A DNA stretch of 27,642 nucleotides from Flavobacteriales bacterium UBA7878 (GCA_002501205.1 DLRW01000051.1:718-28359), one strand, 5' to 3'. Counted from the stretch's first letter, positions 1-8,704 are shown. Notes: generated from the letters alone by a model not told the origin. Numbers and translations: made by a program.

Positions 1-538
1 AATTGTTTATGAAAATGAAGAATTCAATCTCCTTCAAGCTGCCTTAAACATTGAGGATAGTATTGAATATTTAAGATACAATAATATAGTTATTGCAACT
101 GATGCAGATGTTGATGGTATGCATATAAGATTGCTTTTAATTACTTTCTTTTTACAGTTTTTTCCAGAGCTGGTGCGGGAAGGGCATCTCTTCATTTTGC
201 AAACCCCTTTATTCCGGGTACGCAATAAGAAGGAAACCCATTATTGCTACAGTGATGAAGAAAAACGTGCTGCCCTATTAAAGTTAGGAGCTAAGGCGGA
301 AATAACCCGCTTTAAAGGATTGGGTGAGATTTCTCCGGATGAGTTTAAACACTTTATTGGAGAAGACATTCGATTAGACCCGGTTATGCTTTCGAAAGAA
401 GCAACTATCGATCAGATCCTGGCTTTCTACATGGGTAAGAACACCCCTAAGCGTCAAGAATTTATTATCGAAAACCTGAGAATAGAACGCGATCCTACCG
501 AAGAGGAGGAAAAAGAGGAGCTGCTTCATGAAAATTAA
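1..538 (+). CDS. parE: DNA topoisomerase IV subunit B, C-terminal part (5' truncated by window edge)
   Basis: ATPase-bearing subunit of topoisomerase IV, which decatenates replicated chromosomes together with ParC. Only the TOPRIM and C-terminal part is present; reading starts at base 2 and is open to the left edge. The metal-binding TOPRIM motif TDADVDGMHIR is encoded near 100-130, and ITRFKGLGEISPDEF follows near 300-345. The latter resembles ParE more than GyrB, which usually reads QRYKGLGEMNP. The GHKL ATPase domain lies outside the window. The parC gene 450 bases downstream supports ParE over GyrB. The acidic end (TEEEEKEELLHEN) overlaps the next gene by 11 bases. Odd point: the first ~160 bases are far more AT-rich (about 27% GC by hand count) than the rest of the gene, although the reading frame and protein remain coherent across the change. 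Confidence 0.93.
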   Translation, partial: IVYENEEFNLLQAALNIEDSIEYLRYNNIVIATDADVDGMHIRLLLITFFLQFFPELVREGHLFILQTPLFRVRNKKETHYCYSDEEKRAALLKLGAKAEITRFKGLGEISPDEFKHFIGEDIRLDPVMLSKEATIDQILAFYMGKNTPKRQEFIIENLRIERDPTEEEEKEELLHEN

Positions 539-1037
539 TTCAAATTCTTATTCGAAGATCAACCTGGTGATCTTGAGTGTTGCCTTGCTGGCGATTTTAA
601 CCGACTTCGTCCTGTCTTTTTTTCAAGGGTCTATCACCGACTCCTGGTGGCTGGGCTTAGGTGGTTTGTTCATTATTCTATTCTTGTTTTACCGGGGCCC
701 CAATGAATTTAAATATGATTCGGAAGGGGAGGTGCTCAATTTTACCACCACAGATAATTTATGGGGGCGCTTGATTCGCAGCTACAATAAACACTATGAA
801 TTTCCTAAGCGTCGCTTGCACAGCTATAGATTCAAGAATGTGCTGTTTAGACGCCGTTTAATCATATTCATAAAAAGCCGAAGCGGAGGAATAAAGGAAA
901 GATCCATGTTGGTTTCCTACCTCAATGGATCGCAGGTAAGAAGTTTGGAGAATTCCTTAAAGAAATACTCACATCGAGGAAAAAATGACGGAAGAAAGTC
1001 AGGATCAAAATCAAGAGAATCAGGAGAGCAATCCTAA
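528..1037 (+). CDS. Small membrane protein of unknown function between parE and parC
   Basis: 169-residue protein I do not recognise. Two hydrophobic segments lie near residues 11-31 and 40-57, followed by a short GPNEFKYDSEGEVLNF stretch and a basic region. The alternating beta-like pattern after the membrane hairpin (residues ~60-145) recalls small bacterial PH-like membrane proteins, but this is only an impression. The very basic tail (KGNDGRKSGSKSRESGEQS-like composition) is encoded where the gene overlaps parC out of frame. The ATG is preceded by a purine-rich GAGGAGG-type stretch inside parE, a good ribosome binding site. It overlaps parE by 11 bases and parC by 53, so the three are probably one transcript with coupled translation. 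A role linked to topoisomerase IV is possible from position alone. Confidence 0.8.
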   Translation: MKINSNSYSKINLVILSVALLAILTDFVLSFFQGSITDSWWLGLGGLFIILFLFYRGPNEFKYDSEGEVLNFTTTDNLWGRLIRSYNKHYEFPKRRLHSYRFKNVLFRRRLIIFIKSRSGGIKERSMLVSYLNGSQVRSLENSLKKYSHRGKNDGRKSGSKSRESGEQS

Positions 1038-3615
1038 AGAACAATCCCCGCAAATTACCCGGGTTTCGGGTATGTATGAGGACTATTTTCTGGATTATGC
1101 CAGTTATGTAATCCTCGAGAGGGCGGTTCCCACCTTAGGGGATGGAATGAAGCCTGTACAAAGGCGAATTTTACATGCCTTAAAGGAAATGGACGATGGT
1201 CGCTATCATAAGGTAGCGAACGTTATCGGACAAACCATGAAGTACCACCCCCACGGGGATGCTTCTATTGGAGATGCTTTGGTGCAGTTAGGTCAAAAGG
1301 ACTTATTGATTGATCCCCAGGGGAACTGGGGTAATGTGCTTACCGGAGATAGCGCAGCGGCTCCACGTTACATTGAAGCACGGCTCTCGAAATTTGCCCT
1401 GGATATTATTTACAGCCCCAAGGTTACGGAATGGCAAAGTAGCTATGATGGCAGGGGCAAAGAGCCGGTTGAGTTTCCGGTTAAGTTCCCTTTGCTTTTA
1501 GCGCAAGGGGTAGAAGGTATAGCCGTAGGCTTATCCACCAAGATCATGCCTCATAACTTTAATGAGCTGATTAATGCTTCCATTAGGATTCTTAAGAATC
1601 AAAAGTTTGATCTTTTTCCTGATTTCCCCACCGGAGGTATCGCTGATTTTAGTCAGTATAACGAAGGTTTACGTGGCAGTAGAGTTCGTGTTCGTGCCCG
1701 AATTGCCGTTCGCGATAAAAAGACTTTGGTTATAGAGGAAATTCCTTTCAATACCACTACCGGATCTTTAATCGATTCGATTTTAAAGGCGAATGATAAG
1801 GGTAAAATTAAGATTCGCAAGATTGAAGATAATACCGCGGAGCATGTAGAAATTTTGGTGCATCTACCTTCTGGTGTTTCGCCGGACAAAATGATCGATG
1901 CCCTATATGCCTTTACGGATTGCGAGCTTTCCATTGCACCCCTTTGCTGTGTGATTGAGAACGATGCGCCTCAATTTATTTCCGTGAAAGAAATTCTCCG
2001 ACGTAATGTGGGGAATACACTGGATGTGCTGAAAGCCGAATTAGAGTGGGAGCTCAATGAGCTTCAGGAGAAATGGCATTTTGCCTCTTTGGAGCGCATC
2101 TTTATCGAGAATAAAATTTACCGCGATATTGAAGAAGCGGAAACCTGGGAAGAGGTAATCGGCAATATTCGCACGGGATTAGAGCCTCATATTGGCCATT
2201 TATTGCGGGAAGTAACGGATGAAGATATCACCCGCCTCACCGAAATCCGGATTAAGCGAATCTCCAAGTTTGATAAGGATAAAGCAGATGCCTTAATTGA
2301 AGCTCTGGAAGGAGACATCGAGAAGGTGAAACATCATCTTGATAATCTGGTAGAATACGCCATTGATTGGTTCAAGGGCATTCAAAAGAAATACGGCGCA
2401 GGACGAGATCGCAAGACCGAGATCCGCATTTTCGAGGATATCGAAGCCACAAAGGTGGCAATGGCTAATGTAAAGCTGTATGCCAATTTAGATGAGGGCT
2501 TTATCGGCACCAGCCTGAAAAAAGACAGCTTTATTTGCGATTGCTCAGATATCGACGACATTATCGTTTTCTTGAAGAACGGGGAGATGATCGTTACCAA
2601 GGTAGATCAGAAGACCTATGTTGGGAAGGATATCATTCACGTTGCAGTTTGGAAGAAAGGCGATAAGCGCACCACCTATAATATGATTTATCGCGATGGC
2701 AAAAACGGAGCTTCCTTTATGAAGCGCTTCCAGGTTACCGCCATTACTCGCGATAAACATTACGACCTTACGGCGGGTACCAGCGGTTCTGAAGTACTAC
2801 ACTTTACAGCCAACCCGAATGGCGAAGCCGAAAAGGTAATGGTGCATTTACGCGCTTTACAACGTCTCAAAAAGCTGAAGGTTGAAATCGACTTTGCAGA
2901 TCTTGCTATTAAAGGTCGAGCGGCCAAAGGGAATACCGTAACCAAATATCCGGTTAAGAAGATAGAAATCCGAGAAGAAGGAGTTTCAACTCTGGCAGCG
3001 CGAAAAATTTGGTTCGACGACACGGTAAATCGCTTAAACGCTGAAGGTCGTGGTCGACTTTTGGGTAGCTTTAAAGGTGAGGATAAGATTCTGGAAGTTA
3101 CGGCCAGTGGGCATTACCGCTTACTGGGATATGATCTTAGTCTTCACTTTGAAGATGATTGGCAGATCATAGAAAAGTATGATCCCGAGCGTGCTATTTC
3201 GGCCGTTTATTTTGATGGCGAAAAGCAAAAGCATTTTGTTAAACGCTTTATTCCAGAAACGCCTGATCGCAAGGAGCTCTTCATAAGTGAGCATCCTGAT
3301 TCTCAATTGGATGTTGTAAGTTATGACCTGCAACCTCGTATTGAGATTATCTACCGTAAGATTAACGGTAAGCAAAAAGAGAATGAAGAGGTGGTGCTCA
3401 GTGAGTTTATTGCTATTAAGGGTGAAAAGGCACAGGGTAACCAACTATCAAGGGATGAAGTACGTAAGATAAATGCCCTCGAACCTTTAGATCCATCCGC
3501 AGAGGAGGAAGAGGAAATTGAAGAGGATCAAGATAATAATACATCAAATGAAAATATTGACGAATCAGCCGATATCACTGAAGAAGACGGTCAAATCTCC
3601 CTTGGTTTGGATTAA
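985..3615 (+). CDS. parC: DNA topoisomerase IV subunit A
   Basis: DNA cleavage and rejoining subunit of topoisomerase IV, partner of ParE. The 876-residue length fits Bacteroidota ParC. An acidic/Gln-rich leader (1-25) precedes the winged-helix domain: MKPVQRRILHAL near 55-66, KYHPHGDASIGD at 86-97, and the catalytic tyrosine Tyr129 in AAAPRYIEARLSKFA. The tower and coiled-coil follow, then a beta-pinwheel-like C-terminal region from about residue 500 and an acidic tail. I see no canonical GyrA box, which favours ParC over GyrA. The position equivalent to quinolone-determining Ser80 of E. coli ParC is Ala93 here. The ATG at 985 follows a GAGG-containing stretch (catcgaggaaaaa). The 3' end overlaps the next gene's probable start. 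Confidence 0.96.
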   Translation: MTEESQDQNQENQESNPKEQSPQITRVSGMYEDYFLDYASYVILERAVPTLGDGMKPVQRRILHALKEMDDGRYHKVANVIGQTMKYHPHGDASIGDALVQLGQKDLLIDPQGNWGNVLTGDSAAAPRYIEARLSKFALDIIYSPKVTEWQSSYDGRGKEPVEFPVKFPLLLAQGVEGIAVGLSTKIMPHNFNELINASIRILKNQKFDLFPDFPTGGIADFSQYNEGLRGSRVRVRARIAVRDKKTLVIEEIPFNTTTGSLIDSILKANDKGKIKIRKIEDNTAEHVEILVHLPSGVSPDKMIDALYAFTDCELSIAPLCCVIENDAPQFISVKEILRRNVGNTLDVLKAELEWELNELQEKWHFASLERIFIENKIYRDIEEAETWEEVIGNIRTGLEPHIGHLLREVTDEDITRLTEIRIKRISKFDKDKADALIEALEGDIEKVKHHLDNLVEYAIDWFKGIQKKYGAGRDRKTEIRIFEDIEATKVAMANVKLYANLDEGFIGTSLKKDSFICDCSDIDDIIVFLKNGEMIVTKVDQKTYVGKDIIHVAVWKKGDKRTTYNMIYRDGKNGASFMKRFQVTAITRDKHYDLTAGTSGSEVLHFTANPNGEAEKVMVHLRALQRLKKLKVEIDFADLAIKGRAAKGNTVTKYPVKKIEIREEGVSTLAARKIWFDDTVNRLNAEGRGRLLGSFKGEDKILEVTASGHYRLLGYDLSLHFEDDWQIIEKYDPERAISAVYFDGEKQKHFVKRFIPETPDRKELFISEHPDSQLDVVSYDLQPRIEIIYRKINGKQKENEEVVLSEFIAIKGEKAQGNQLSRDEVRKINALEPLDPSAEEEEEIEEDQDNNTSNENIDESADITEEDGQISLGLD

Positions 3616-5203
3616 CCTTATTCTTCTGATCGCTTTTAGCTTACCAGCTCAGGATAGTTTGGATATTAGAAGTGTAGGGCGATTAGGCTATAGTCAAACT
3701 TTGAATGATGTTTGGGGCTGGGTTGACACCGCCAATAGTAAAGAGTATGCTTTGGTTGGTGTGCAAAACGGACTTTCGATTGTAGATGTAAGCAATCCGG
3801 CTAATCCGGTTCAAACCAATTTCTTTAGCGGAGCCAGTTCCATCTGGCGTGATATGAAGACCTATGGGAATTACGCCTATACGATTCATGATAATTACAA
3901 TGGAACTTCCAATGGGATTTTTATTGTGGACATGACCACCTTGTCCAATAGCTTCCCAACTACTTATACCCGGAAACCGGTAATTACTGTAGGGACCAAC
4001 AGCTATACTTTTGATCGTGCTCATAACCTTTATATTGATGAGGATGCGGGACTTTTATTTGTTTTCGGATCCAATGTTGGAGCCGGTGGAGCCCTGATTT
4101 TTGATTTGAAAAACAACCCCACGAACCCAGTTTATCTGGGGGCTTTCAACGATTATTATTTACATGATGGTGTGGCACGCGGTGATACCCTCTGGGGAGC
4201 CGCAGTTTTAGACGGATTTTTTCTACCTATCGATATAAGCAATCCTGCGAATCCGGTAATTAAGGCCACACATACGACGCCATTCAACTTTACCCACAAT
4301 ATCTGGTTCAGCGATGATAATCAGAGGGTATTTACAACCGATGAGAAGAGTGGTGCATTTATCGCTGAATATGATGTGAGCGATTTAAATAATATCTCGG
4401 AAAACGATCGCATTCGTACCCACTTCGGAACCAATGTGATTCCTCATAATGCCCATTTCTTCAATAACTTTTTGGTAAACAGTTATTATACTGCGGGAAT
4501 TCAAATTTTGGATGTGAGTCAGCCCGGACTTATGGTGGAGACTGGCTTTTATGATACTTCGCTTGACTCTGGAGATGGTTTTAGTGGTTGTTGGGGAGCT
4601 TATCCCTATTTGCCTAGCGGAAATATTTTGGCGACCGATCGTCAGCGTGGCTTGTTCATTTTGCAAAGTGATTATACCCGTGCTTGCTACCTTTTTGTGA
4701 GTGTAGTTGATTCTTTGAGTTCACAGTCACTGATTAATGCGCAGGTTCAGGTACTCAACACTGATATTAGCGGGAATACCAATATTTTCGGAAACTATCG
4801 TGGAGCCCAAGCAGCACCGGGAACTTTCCAGATGGTAGTGTCTAAAACGGGATATCGCAATGATACTATTACCATTAATTTGAGTAATGGCCAGAGTGTA
4901 TCCAAGCAAGTGGCTTTATTGCCAGCAACATTTAGTTTGGATGCAGAAGGACCCTTGCGCAGTGTTGAGGTTTATCCAAATCCTCTAAATTCTTCCAATG
5001 CCCAGCTAAAGCTAAGTAGCTGGAGCCTAGAAATGGAAGGTTTACAGTATTACCTGAGTGACATAAATGGTCGTTTATTGGAAAGTGGCGAATTGGAAAA
5101 TGCGCATATCGATTTGCGATCTTCAGGACTTCAAGCGGGTTCCTATATCCTTCATCTAAAAGGGGAGGATTATGTTCGTACTTATCCGCTGATCCTGCGG
5201 TAG
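3548..5203 (+). CDS. Choice-of-anchor B / LVIVD-repeat secreted protein with T9SS sorting domain
   Basis: Secreted or surface protein of the choice-of-anchor B type, biochemical role unknown. From the ATG at 3548 the order is: a signal peptide (basic MKILTNQPISLKKTVKSP, hydrophobic core, cut after FSLPAQ), a beta-propeller-like body with LVIVD-type repeats (GLSIVDVSNPANPVQ, FLPIDISNPANPVIKATH, GIQILDVSQPG), and SSIWRDMKTYGNYAY with HDGVARGDTLWGA segments typical of this family. A carboxypeptidase-regulatory-like beta-sandwich follows, and the final ~75 residues (VEVYPNPLNSS... to LILR) form a type A T9SS sorting tail. An earlier in-frame TTG at 3518 and a later TTG at 3602 are alternatives; I prefer 3548 because it is an ATG giving a full signal peptide, though it overlaps parC by 68 bases. 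It may be cotranscribed with parC. Confidence 0.88.
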   Translation: MKILTNQPISLKKTVKSPLVWINLILLIAFSLPAQDSLDIRSVGRLGYSQTLNDVWGWVDTANSKEYALVGVQNGLSIVDVSNPANPVQTNFFSGASSIWRDMKTYGNYAYTIHDNYNGTSNGIFIVDMTTLSNSFPTTYTRKPVITVGTNSYTFDRAHNLYIDEDAGLLFVFGSNVGAGGALIFDLKNNPTNPVYLGAFNDYYLHDGVARGDTLWGAAVLDGFFLPIDISNPANPVIKATHTTPFNFTHNIWFSDDNQRVFTTDEKSGAFIAEYDVSDLNNISENDRIRTHFGTNVIPHNAHFFNNFLVNSYYTAGIQILDVSQPGLMVETGFYDTSLDSGDGFSGCWGAYPYLPSGNILATDRQRGLFILQSDYTRACYLFVSVVDSLSSQSLINAQVQVLNTDISGNTNIFGNYRGAQAAPGTFQMVVSKTGYRNDTITINLSNGQSVSKQVALLPATFSLDAEGPLRSVEVYPNPLNSSNAQLKLSSWSLEMEGLQYYLSDINGRLLESGELENAHIDLRSSGLQAGSYILHLKGEDYVRTYPLILR

Positions 5204-5247
5204 ACAAAGGAAAATTTCGTTTACTTTGAGCGGAATTCGAATACGAA

Positions 5248-6459
5248 GTGCTCAAAGGGAGGAACATCATCTGCTACAGCCGAACCAATTGGTTCGACGA
5301 TTATGCCAAGACCGTCATTGAGCTGATGAAGGTCTTTTCGGAAGAAAATCAGGTCTTGTATGTTGATTATCAGTTTACCTGGAAAGACGCCCTTCAGCGC
5401 TTTCTAAAAAGGGAAAAGAATCCTGGTTTTGGACAAATCTTAGGACTTAAGGATCGTCTTAAAATCTTTCCTCATGAAAAAGGGGGGAAGCTTTGTCTCC
5501 TGACCCCACCTCCCATTATACCGACAAATTTCTTGTCCCAGGGTGCCCTTTATGAGGCTTTGCATCGCTGGAATGTGAAAAGGGTAAACCGGGCAATCCG
5601 CAAGGCTATGAAGCGCCTGAATATGGGGGAGGATACGGTTTTGATCAATTCCTTTAACCCTGATTTTGGAGCTTATTCTAAAGATGAGTTGCCCCATTCG
5701 GTAGAAATTTACCATTGCTACGATGAAATAGCGGCAGCTGAATGGGCCGCCAAACATGGTGCTCCGGCCGAAGCGCAATATTTAGCAATGGTGGATGCCA
5801 CGGTGGTTACTTCAGCCGGCTTGCTTAAGACTAAGTCTCCTCAGACACCCCAATGCTTTTTGGTTAAGAATGGAGTGAATTTCGATTTGTTTCATTCCGG
5901 ATATACAGAAGAGCCCAAAGCACCCATTATTGGCTATGTAGGTGCCATTGATTTTCGTTCTGATTATGCCTTATTGGAAGAGTGCTTTAAACGCTATCCA
6001 GAATATGAATTCCACTTTGTGGGCAAGGTAATGGAAGAACGTATTGAGGAGATTTTAAAGCAATATCCCAATGTGAAATTGCTGGGTTCCAAACCGGCAA
6101 AAGAATTGCCGGCCTTCCTGAAAACCTGCGCTGTGGGGATCATTCCTTTTGAAATTAATGAATTTACCAAAGGGGTTTACCCTCTGAAAATCAATGAGTA
6201 TTTGGCTACAGGAATTCCAGTGGTTTCTACTCGCTTTGGCGAATTGAGTGATTTTGAAAGTATCGTAAGTCTGCATGAAGATACCGAAGGCTTTGCCCAG
6301 TCCCTGAAATGGGAAATTGAAAATGACACTGCAGCCAAGCGCCAGGAAAGAGCTCAATTTGCGAAGCTTAACTCCTGGTATGGTCGTGTAGATGAATTCA
6401 GTGAAATAATCAACCAACTCGAAAACTCTTTAAATGGATCAGAAAGCGCTACTTCCTGA
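5248..6459 (+). CDS. GT-B fold glycosyltransferase (GT4/TuaH-like)
   Basis: Probably transfers a sugar from a nucleotide-sugar donor during exopolysaccharide assembly in the cytoplasm. 403 residues from a GTG start; no ATG lies close by and the first strand (GRNIICYSRTNWFDDYAK) begins at once, supporting GTG. The N-terminal Rossmann-like half covers ~1-215. The C-terminal donor half begins with APIIGYVGAIDFRSDYALLEE and carries KLLGSKPAKELPAFL and YPLKINEYLATGIPVVST near residues 311-328, the donor-binding helix of this fold. This pattern resembles TuaH-type teichuronic acid transferases, but the sugar cannot be read from the sequence. It is the first gene of the polysaccharide region; a TTACTTTG element at 5221-5228 could be an imperfect -7 box, but I see no matching -33. 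It overlaps the sulfotransferase gene by 26 bases. Confidence 0.88.
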   Translation: MLKGRNIICYSRTNWFDDYAKTVIELMKVFSEENQVLYVDYQFTWKDALQRFLKREKNPGFGQILGLKDRLKIFPHEKGGKLCLLTPPPIIPTNFLSQGALYEALHRWNVKRVNRAIRKAMKRLNMGEDTVLINSFNPDFGAYSKDELPHSVEIYHCYDEIAAAEWAAKHGAPAEAQYLAMVDATVVTSAGLLKTKSPQTPQCFLVKNGVNFDLFHSGYTEEPKAPIIGYVGAIDFRSDYALLEECFKRYPEYEFHFVGKVMEERIEEILKQYPNVKLLGSKPAKELPAFLKTCAVGIIPFEINEFTKGVYPLKINEYLATGIPVVSTRFGELSDFESIVSLHEDTEGFAQSLKWEIENDTAAKRQERAQFAKLNSWYGRVDEFSEIINQLENSLNGSESATS

Positions 6460-7357
6460 TTTTGTGGTGATTGGTGCCGGAAAATCGGGTACTACTTCAT
6501 TGCATGAATACCTCAATCAGCATCCAAGGATTTTCATGGGTGATAAGGAACCCAACTTCTTTGCCTACGAGCTTTTAGATCCGGAAACTCTGACTGATCC
6601 AACCGATAAGGAACATTATTTTAATTCTGTTTATAAACTCGAAGATTACCTGGCTCTGTTTAAAGAGGCTAAACCTGATCAGTTAAAAGGGGAGGTTTCG
6701 AATACTTATATCAGTAATAAGGATGCTTGGCAAAGGATCAAACACTATGTGCCAGAGGCTAAATTGATGGCTATTTTACGACATCCGGCCGACCGTATTT
6801 TTTCACGTTATTTCCATTTGGTTCGCGAGAATGAAATTCCGGAGGGTGGTGATTTGAATGAGGTTTTCGATAAGGAATCCATTTGGTGGCGTCGCCCGGA
6901 TTTAGTGAATGAAGGGTTTTACTATCGCCAATTGAAGCCTTATTTCGAGCATTTCGATCCGAGTCAGATTAAAATTTTCCTCTATGAAGATTTCATCGGT
7001 AAAACGGATGAGGTAGTGAAAGAGGCCTTTCAATTTCTAGGGGTCGATCCCAATGTGAAAGTGGGCACTGATGTGGTTTACAATAAATCGGGTAAGGTGC
7101 GTAACAAATCAGTGGATGCCATTGTAGGGCAGGAAAGTGCCCCCATTCGTTTTTTAAAGAAATTTGCACCGGGCTTGCATCGCCAATTAAAAGGCAGTGT
7201 AGCTGTGAATCGTTGGTTAAATAGTGTTCGTAATAAGAACCTCGAAAAACCCGATTTTGATCCTAAATTGAAGCAGCGCATTATTGATGAGATTTACCGC
7301 GAGGATATTGAGAACTTACAGAAACTCATTAAGCGGGATCTGAAACACTGGCTTTAA
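6434..7357 (+). CDS. PAPS-dependent sulfotransferase family protein
   Basis: Predicted to move sulfate from PAPS onto a hydroxyl or amine, here plausibly of the exopolysaccharide or its precursor. 307 residues, soluble. The 5'-phosphosulfate binding loop is GAGKSGTTSLHEYL at 14-27 with Lys17. The 3'-phosphate site is AILRHPADRIFSRYFH, with Arg116 and Ser124 in the expected places. EPNFFAYE and GEVSNTYI are typical of the bacterial Sulfotransfer_1/3 group. The start ATG lies inside the end of the upstream glycosyltransferase gene (26-base overlap) and the flippase follows 9 bases downstream, so the three are likely one operon. The acceptor is inferred from context only. No PAPS-producing genes are in the window. 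Confidence 0.92.
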   Translation: MDQKALLPDFVVIGAGKSGTTSLHEYLNQHPRIFMGDKEPNFFAYELLDPETLTDPTDKEHYFNSVYKLEDYLALFKEAKPDQLKGEVSNTYISNKDAWQRIKHYVPEAKLMAILRHPADRIFSRYFHLVRENEIPEGGDLNEVFDKESIWWRRPDLVNEGFYYRQLKPYFEHFDPSQIKIFLYEDFIGKTDEVVKEAFQFLGVDPNVKVGTDVVYNKSGKVRNKSVDAIVGQESAPIRFLKKFAPGLHRQLKGSVAVNRWLNSVRNKNLEKPDFDPKLKQRIIDEIYREDIENLQKLIKRDLKHWL

Positions 7358-7366
7358 ATTTTCACC

Positions 7367-8680
7367 TTGTTACAAAAGTTAAAATCCCAGAAGTTCCTCA
7401 GTATGGTTACCTCCGTGCTGGGAGCGGCTTTTGCCCTGCTTACTTTTGGCTATTTGGCCAGGGCCTTAAGCAAAGAGGAGTTCGGTATATACGGGATTTA
7501 TCTGGCGATTATTACCACTTTCGAAATGCTTCGCAACGGCTTGGTGGGTAAGCCCTTTATAAAGTTCATGGCGGAGTCGGATGATGAAGAGGAAAAACGA
7601 AGCACTATTGGAAGTTCCTGGGCCTTTTCCTTTTTAAGCACCATAGTATTTGCCGGTCCTCTAAGTTTGGCCATGTTGGCCTGGTATCTGTACCAGCCTA
7701 GTGAAGAGGTTTTAATTTATGCTTTGTTTATTCCTATTCAGGCTATAAGTACCATACCTTCCAATATGGCGCAATGGCGCCTGAATGCCGACCTGCGTTT
7801 TGATTTATTGATTTGGCTGCGACTGAGTAATCAGGTTTTCAATTTTGTTGGAGTATTATGGGCCTATTACTTTGGTTATGGTTTATGGGCTATAATGTGG
7901 ATCACCATTATTTCCAATTTCAACCCTTCCTGGATTGCCCTGATTTTTGATTGGGATGGACTGCGACAAATTCGTCATGCTCAAAAAGAGTGTATATCCC
8001 GTTTGTACAAATTCGGTCGTTACACCATGGGAACCCTCATCGGCGGTACCCTATTGCGGGGTAGTGATGATTTCTTGATTCGGATTTTCATGGGGCCGGA
8101 AGCGGTAGCCCTTTATCAGGTGCCAAACCGATTGGTAAACTTGATCGATATTCCGCTTAGAGCTTTGGTTAGTTTCTCATTTCCAAGTTTGGCCCGCTCC
8201 AATAAAACGGGTGATAAGGAAGCTTTTAAACGCGAGTTTGAAGCGGCCACGGCTTTTGCCTTTGTATTGCTGCTCCCTATGGCCATAGGGGCGTTCATAT
8301 TCGCTGAACCTCTTGTATTGTTAATGGGAGGAGAGAAGTATATAGACTCGGCGATAATCCTGCGCATCTTCGCCATCTTCATGGCCTTTAGTGCTCTGGA
8401 TCGCTATGCCGGAGTTGGTTTGGATGTTTTAAATCGCCCTCAAATTAACATGCGCAAGGTGATTGTAATGCTTAGCGTGAATATCCTGGGTGATATTGTG
8501 GTCTTGTACTTTTTCCAAAGTTTACCCTGGGTGGCGGCCATCTCCATCATAACCTTTAGCGTAGGAACCTTGTTGGGCTTCTATTATATGCGCGATCGCG
8601 TGCCCTTGCGAATACTGTTTTGGCTCAAATTGGGTACCGTGCAAATCCTCAATTTTGTTAAAAAGCCTGTGAGAAAATAG
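7367..8680 (+). CDS. Polysaccharide flippase (Wzx/MOP superfamily)
   Basis: Inner-membrane flippase expected to move lipid-linked oligosaccharide from the cytoplasmic to the periplasmic face. 437 residues with about 12 hydrophobic segments. The start region SMVTSVLGAAFALLTFGYLARALSKEEFGIYG is the usual first helix of O-antigen/teichoic acid flippases; GSDDFLIRIFMGPEAVALYQVP near residue 225 is also typical. The chosen start is TTG at 7367, giving LQKLKSQKF ahead of the first helix; ATG at 7403 would cut directly into the helix and is less likely. It follows the sulfotransferase by 9 bases. A short inverted repeat overlaps its stop codon. Sequence alone does not separate Wzx from other MOP exporters, but the locus supports Wzx. 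Confidence 0.9.
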   Translation: MLQKLKSQKFLSMVTSVLGAAFALLTFGYLARALSKEEFGIYGIYLAIITTFEMLRNGLVGKPFIKFMAESDDEEEKRSTIGSSWAFSFLSTIVFAGPLSLAMLAWYLYQPSEEVLIYALFIPIQAISTIPSNMAQWRLNADLRFDLLIWLRLSNQVFNFVGVLWAYYFGYGLWAIMWITIISNFNPSWIALIFDWDGLRQIRHAQKECISRLYKFGRYTMGTLIGGTLLRGSDDFLIRIFMGPEAVALYQVPNRLVNLIDIPLRALVSFSFPSLARSNKTGDKEAFKREFEAATAFAFVLLLPMAIGAFIFAEPLVLLMGGEKYIDSAIILRIFAIFMAFSALDRYAGVGLDVLNRPQINMRKVIVMLSVNILGDIVVLYFFQSLPWVAAISIITFSVGTLLGFYYMRDRVPLRILFWLKLGTVQILNFVKKPVRK

Positions 8681-8685
8681 GCTTT
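8662..8685 (+). terminator. Possible weak hairpin at the end of the flippase gene
   Basis: AAAGCCT (8662-8668) pairs with AGGCTTT (8679-8685) around a 10-base loop, spanning the flippase stop codon. The stem is 7 bp and no T-run follows, so intrinsic termination is doubtful. It could still reduce read-through ahead of the regulator gene promoter. Confidence 0.25.
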
Positions 8686-8704
8686 ATCTGCCTACAGCTG
8701 TTTT

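Noticed and set aside
1..538. Reading the first gene as gyrB
   Set aside because: RFKGLGEIS and linkage to parC favour parE; GyrB would normally show QRYKGLGEMN.
2760..3023. Open frame of 87 codons antisense to parC
   Set aside because: Lies wholly within the conserved parC frame, has no promoter or ribosome binding site and a low-complexity, non-protein-like translation.
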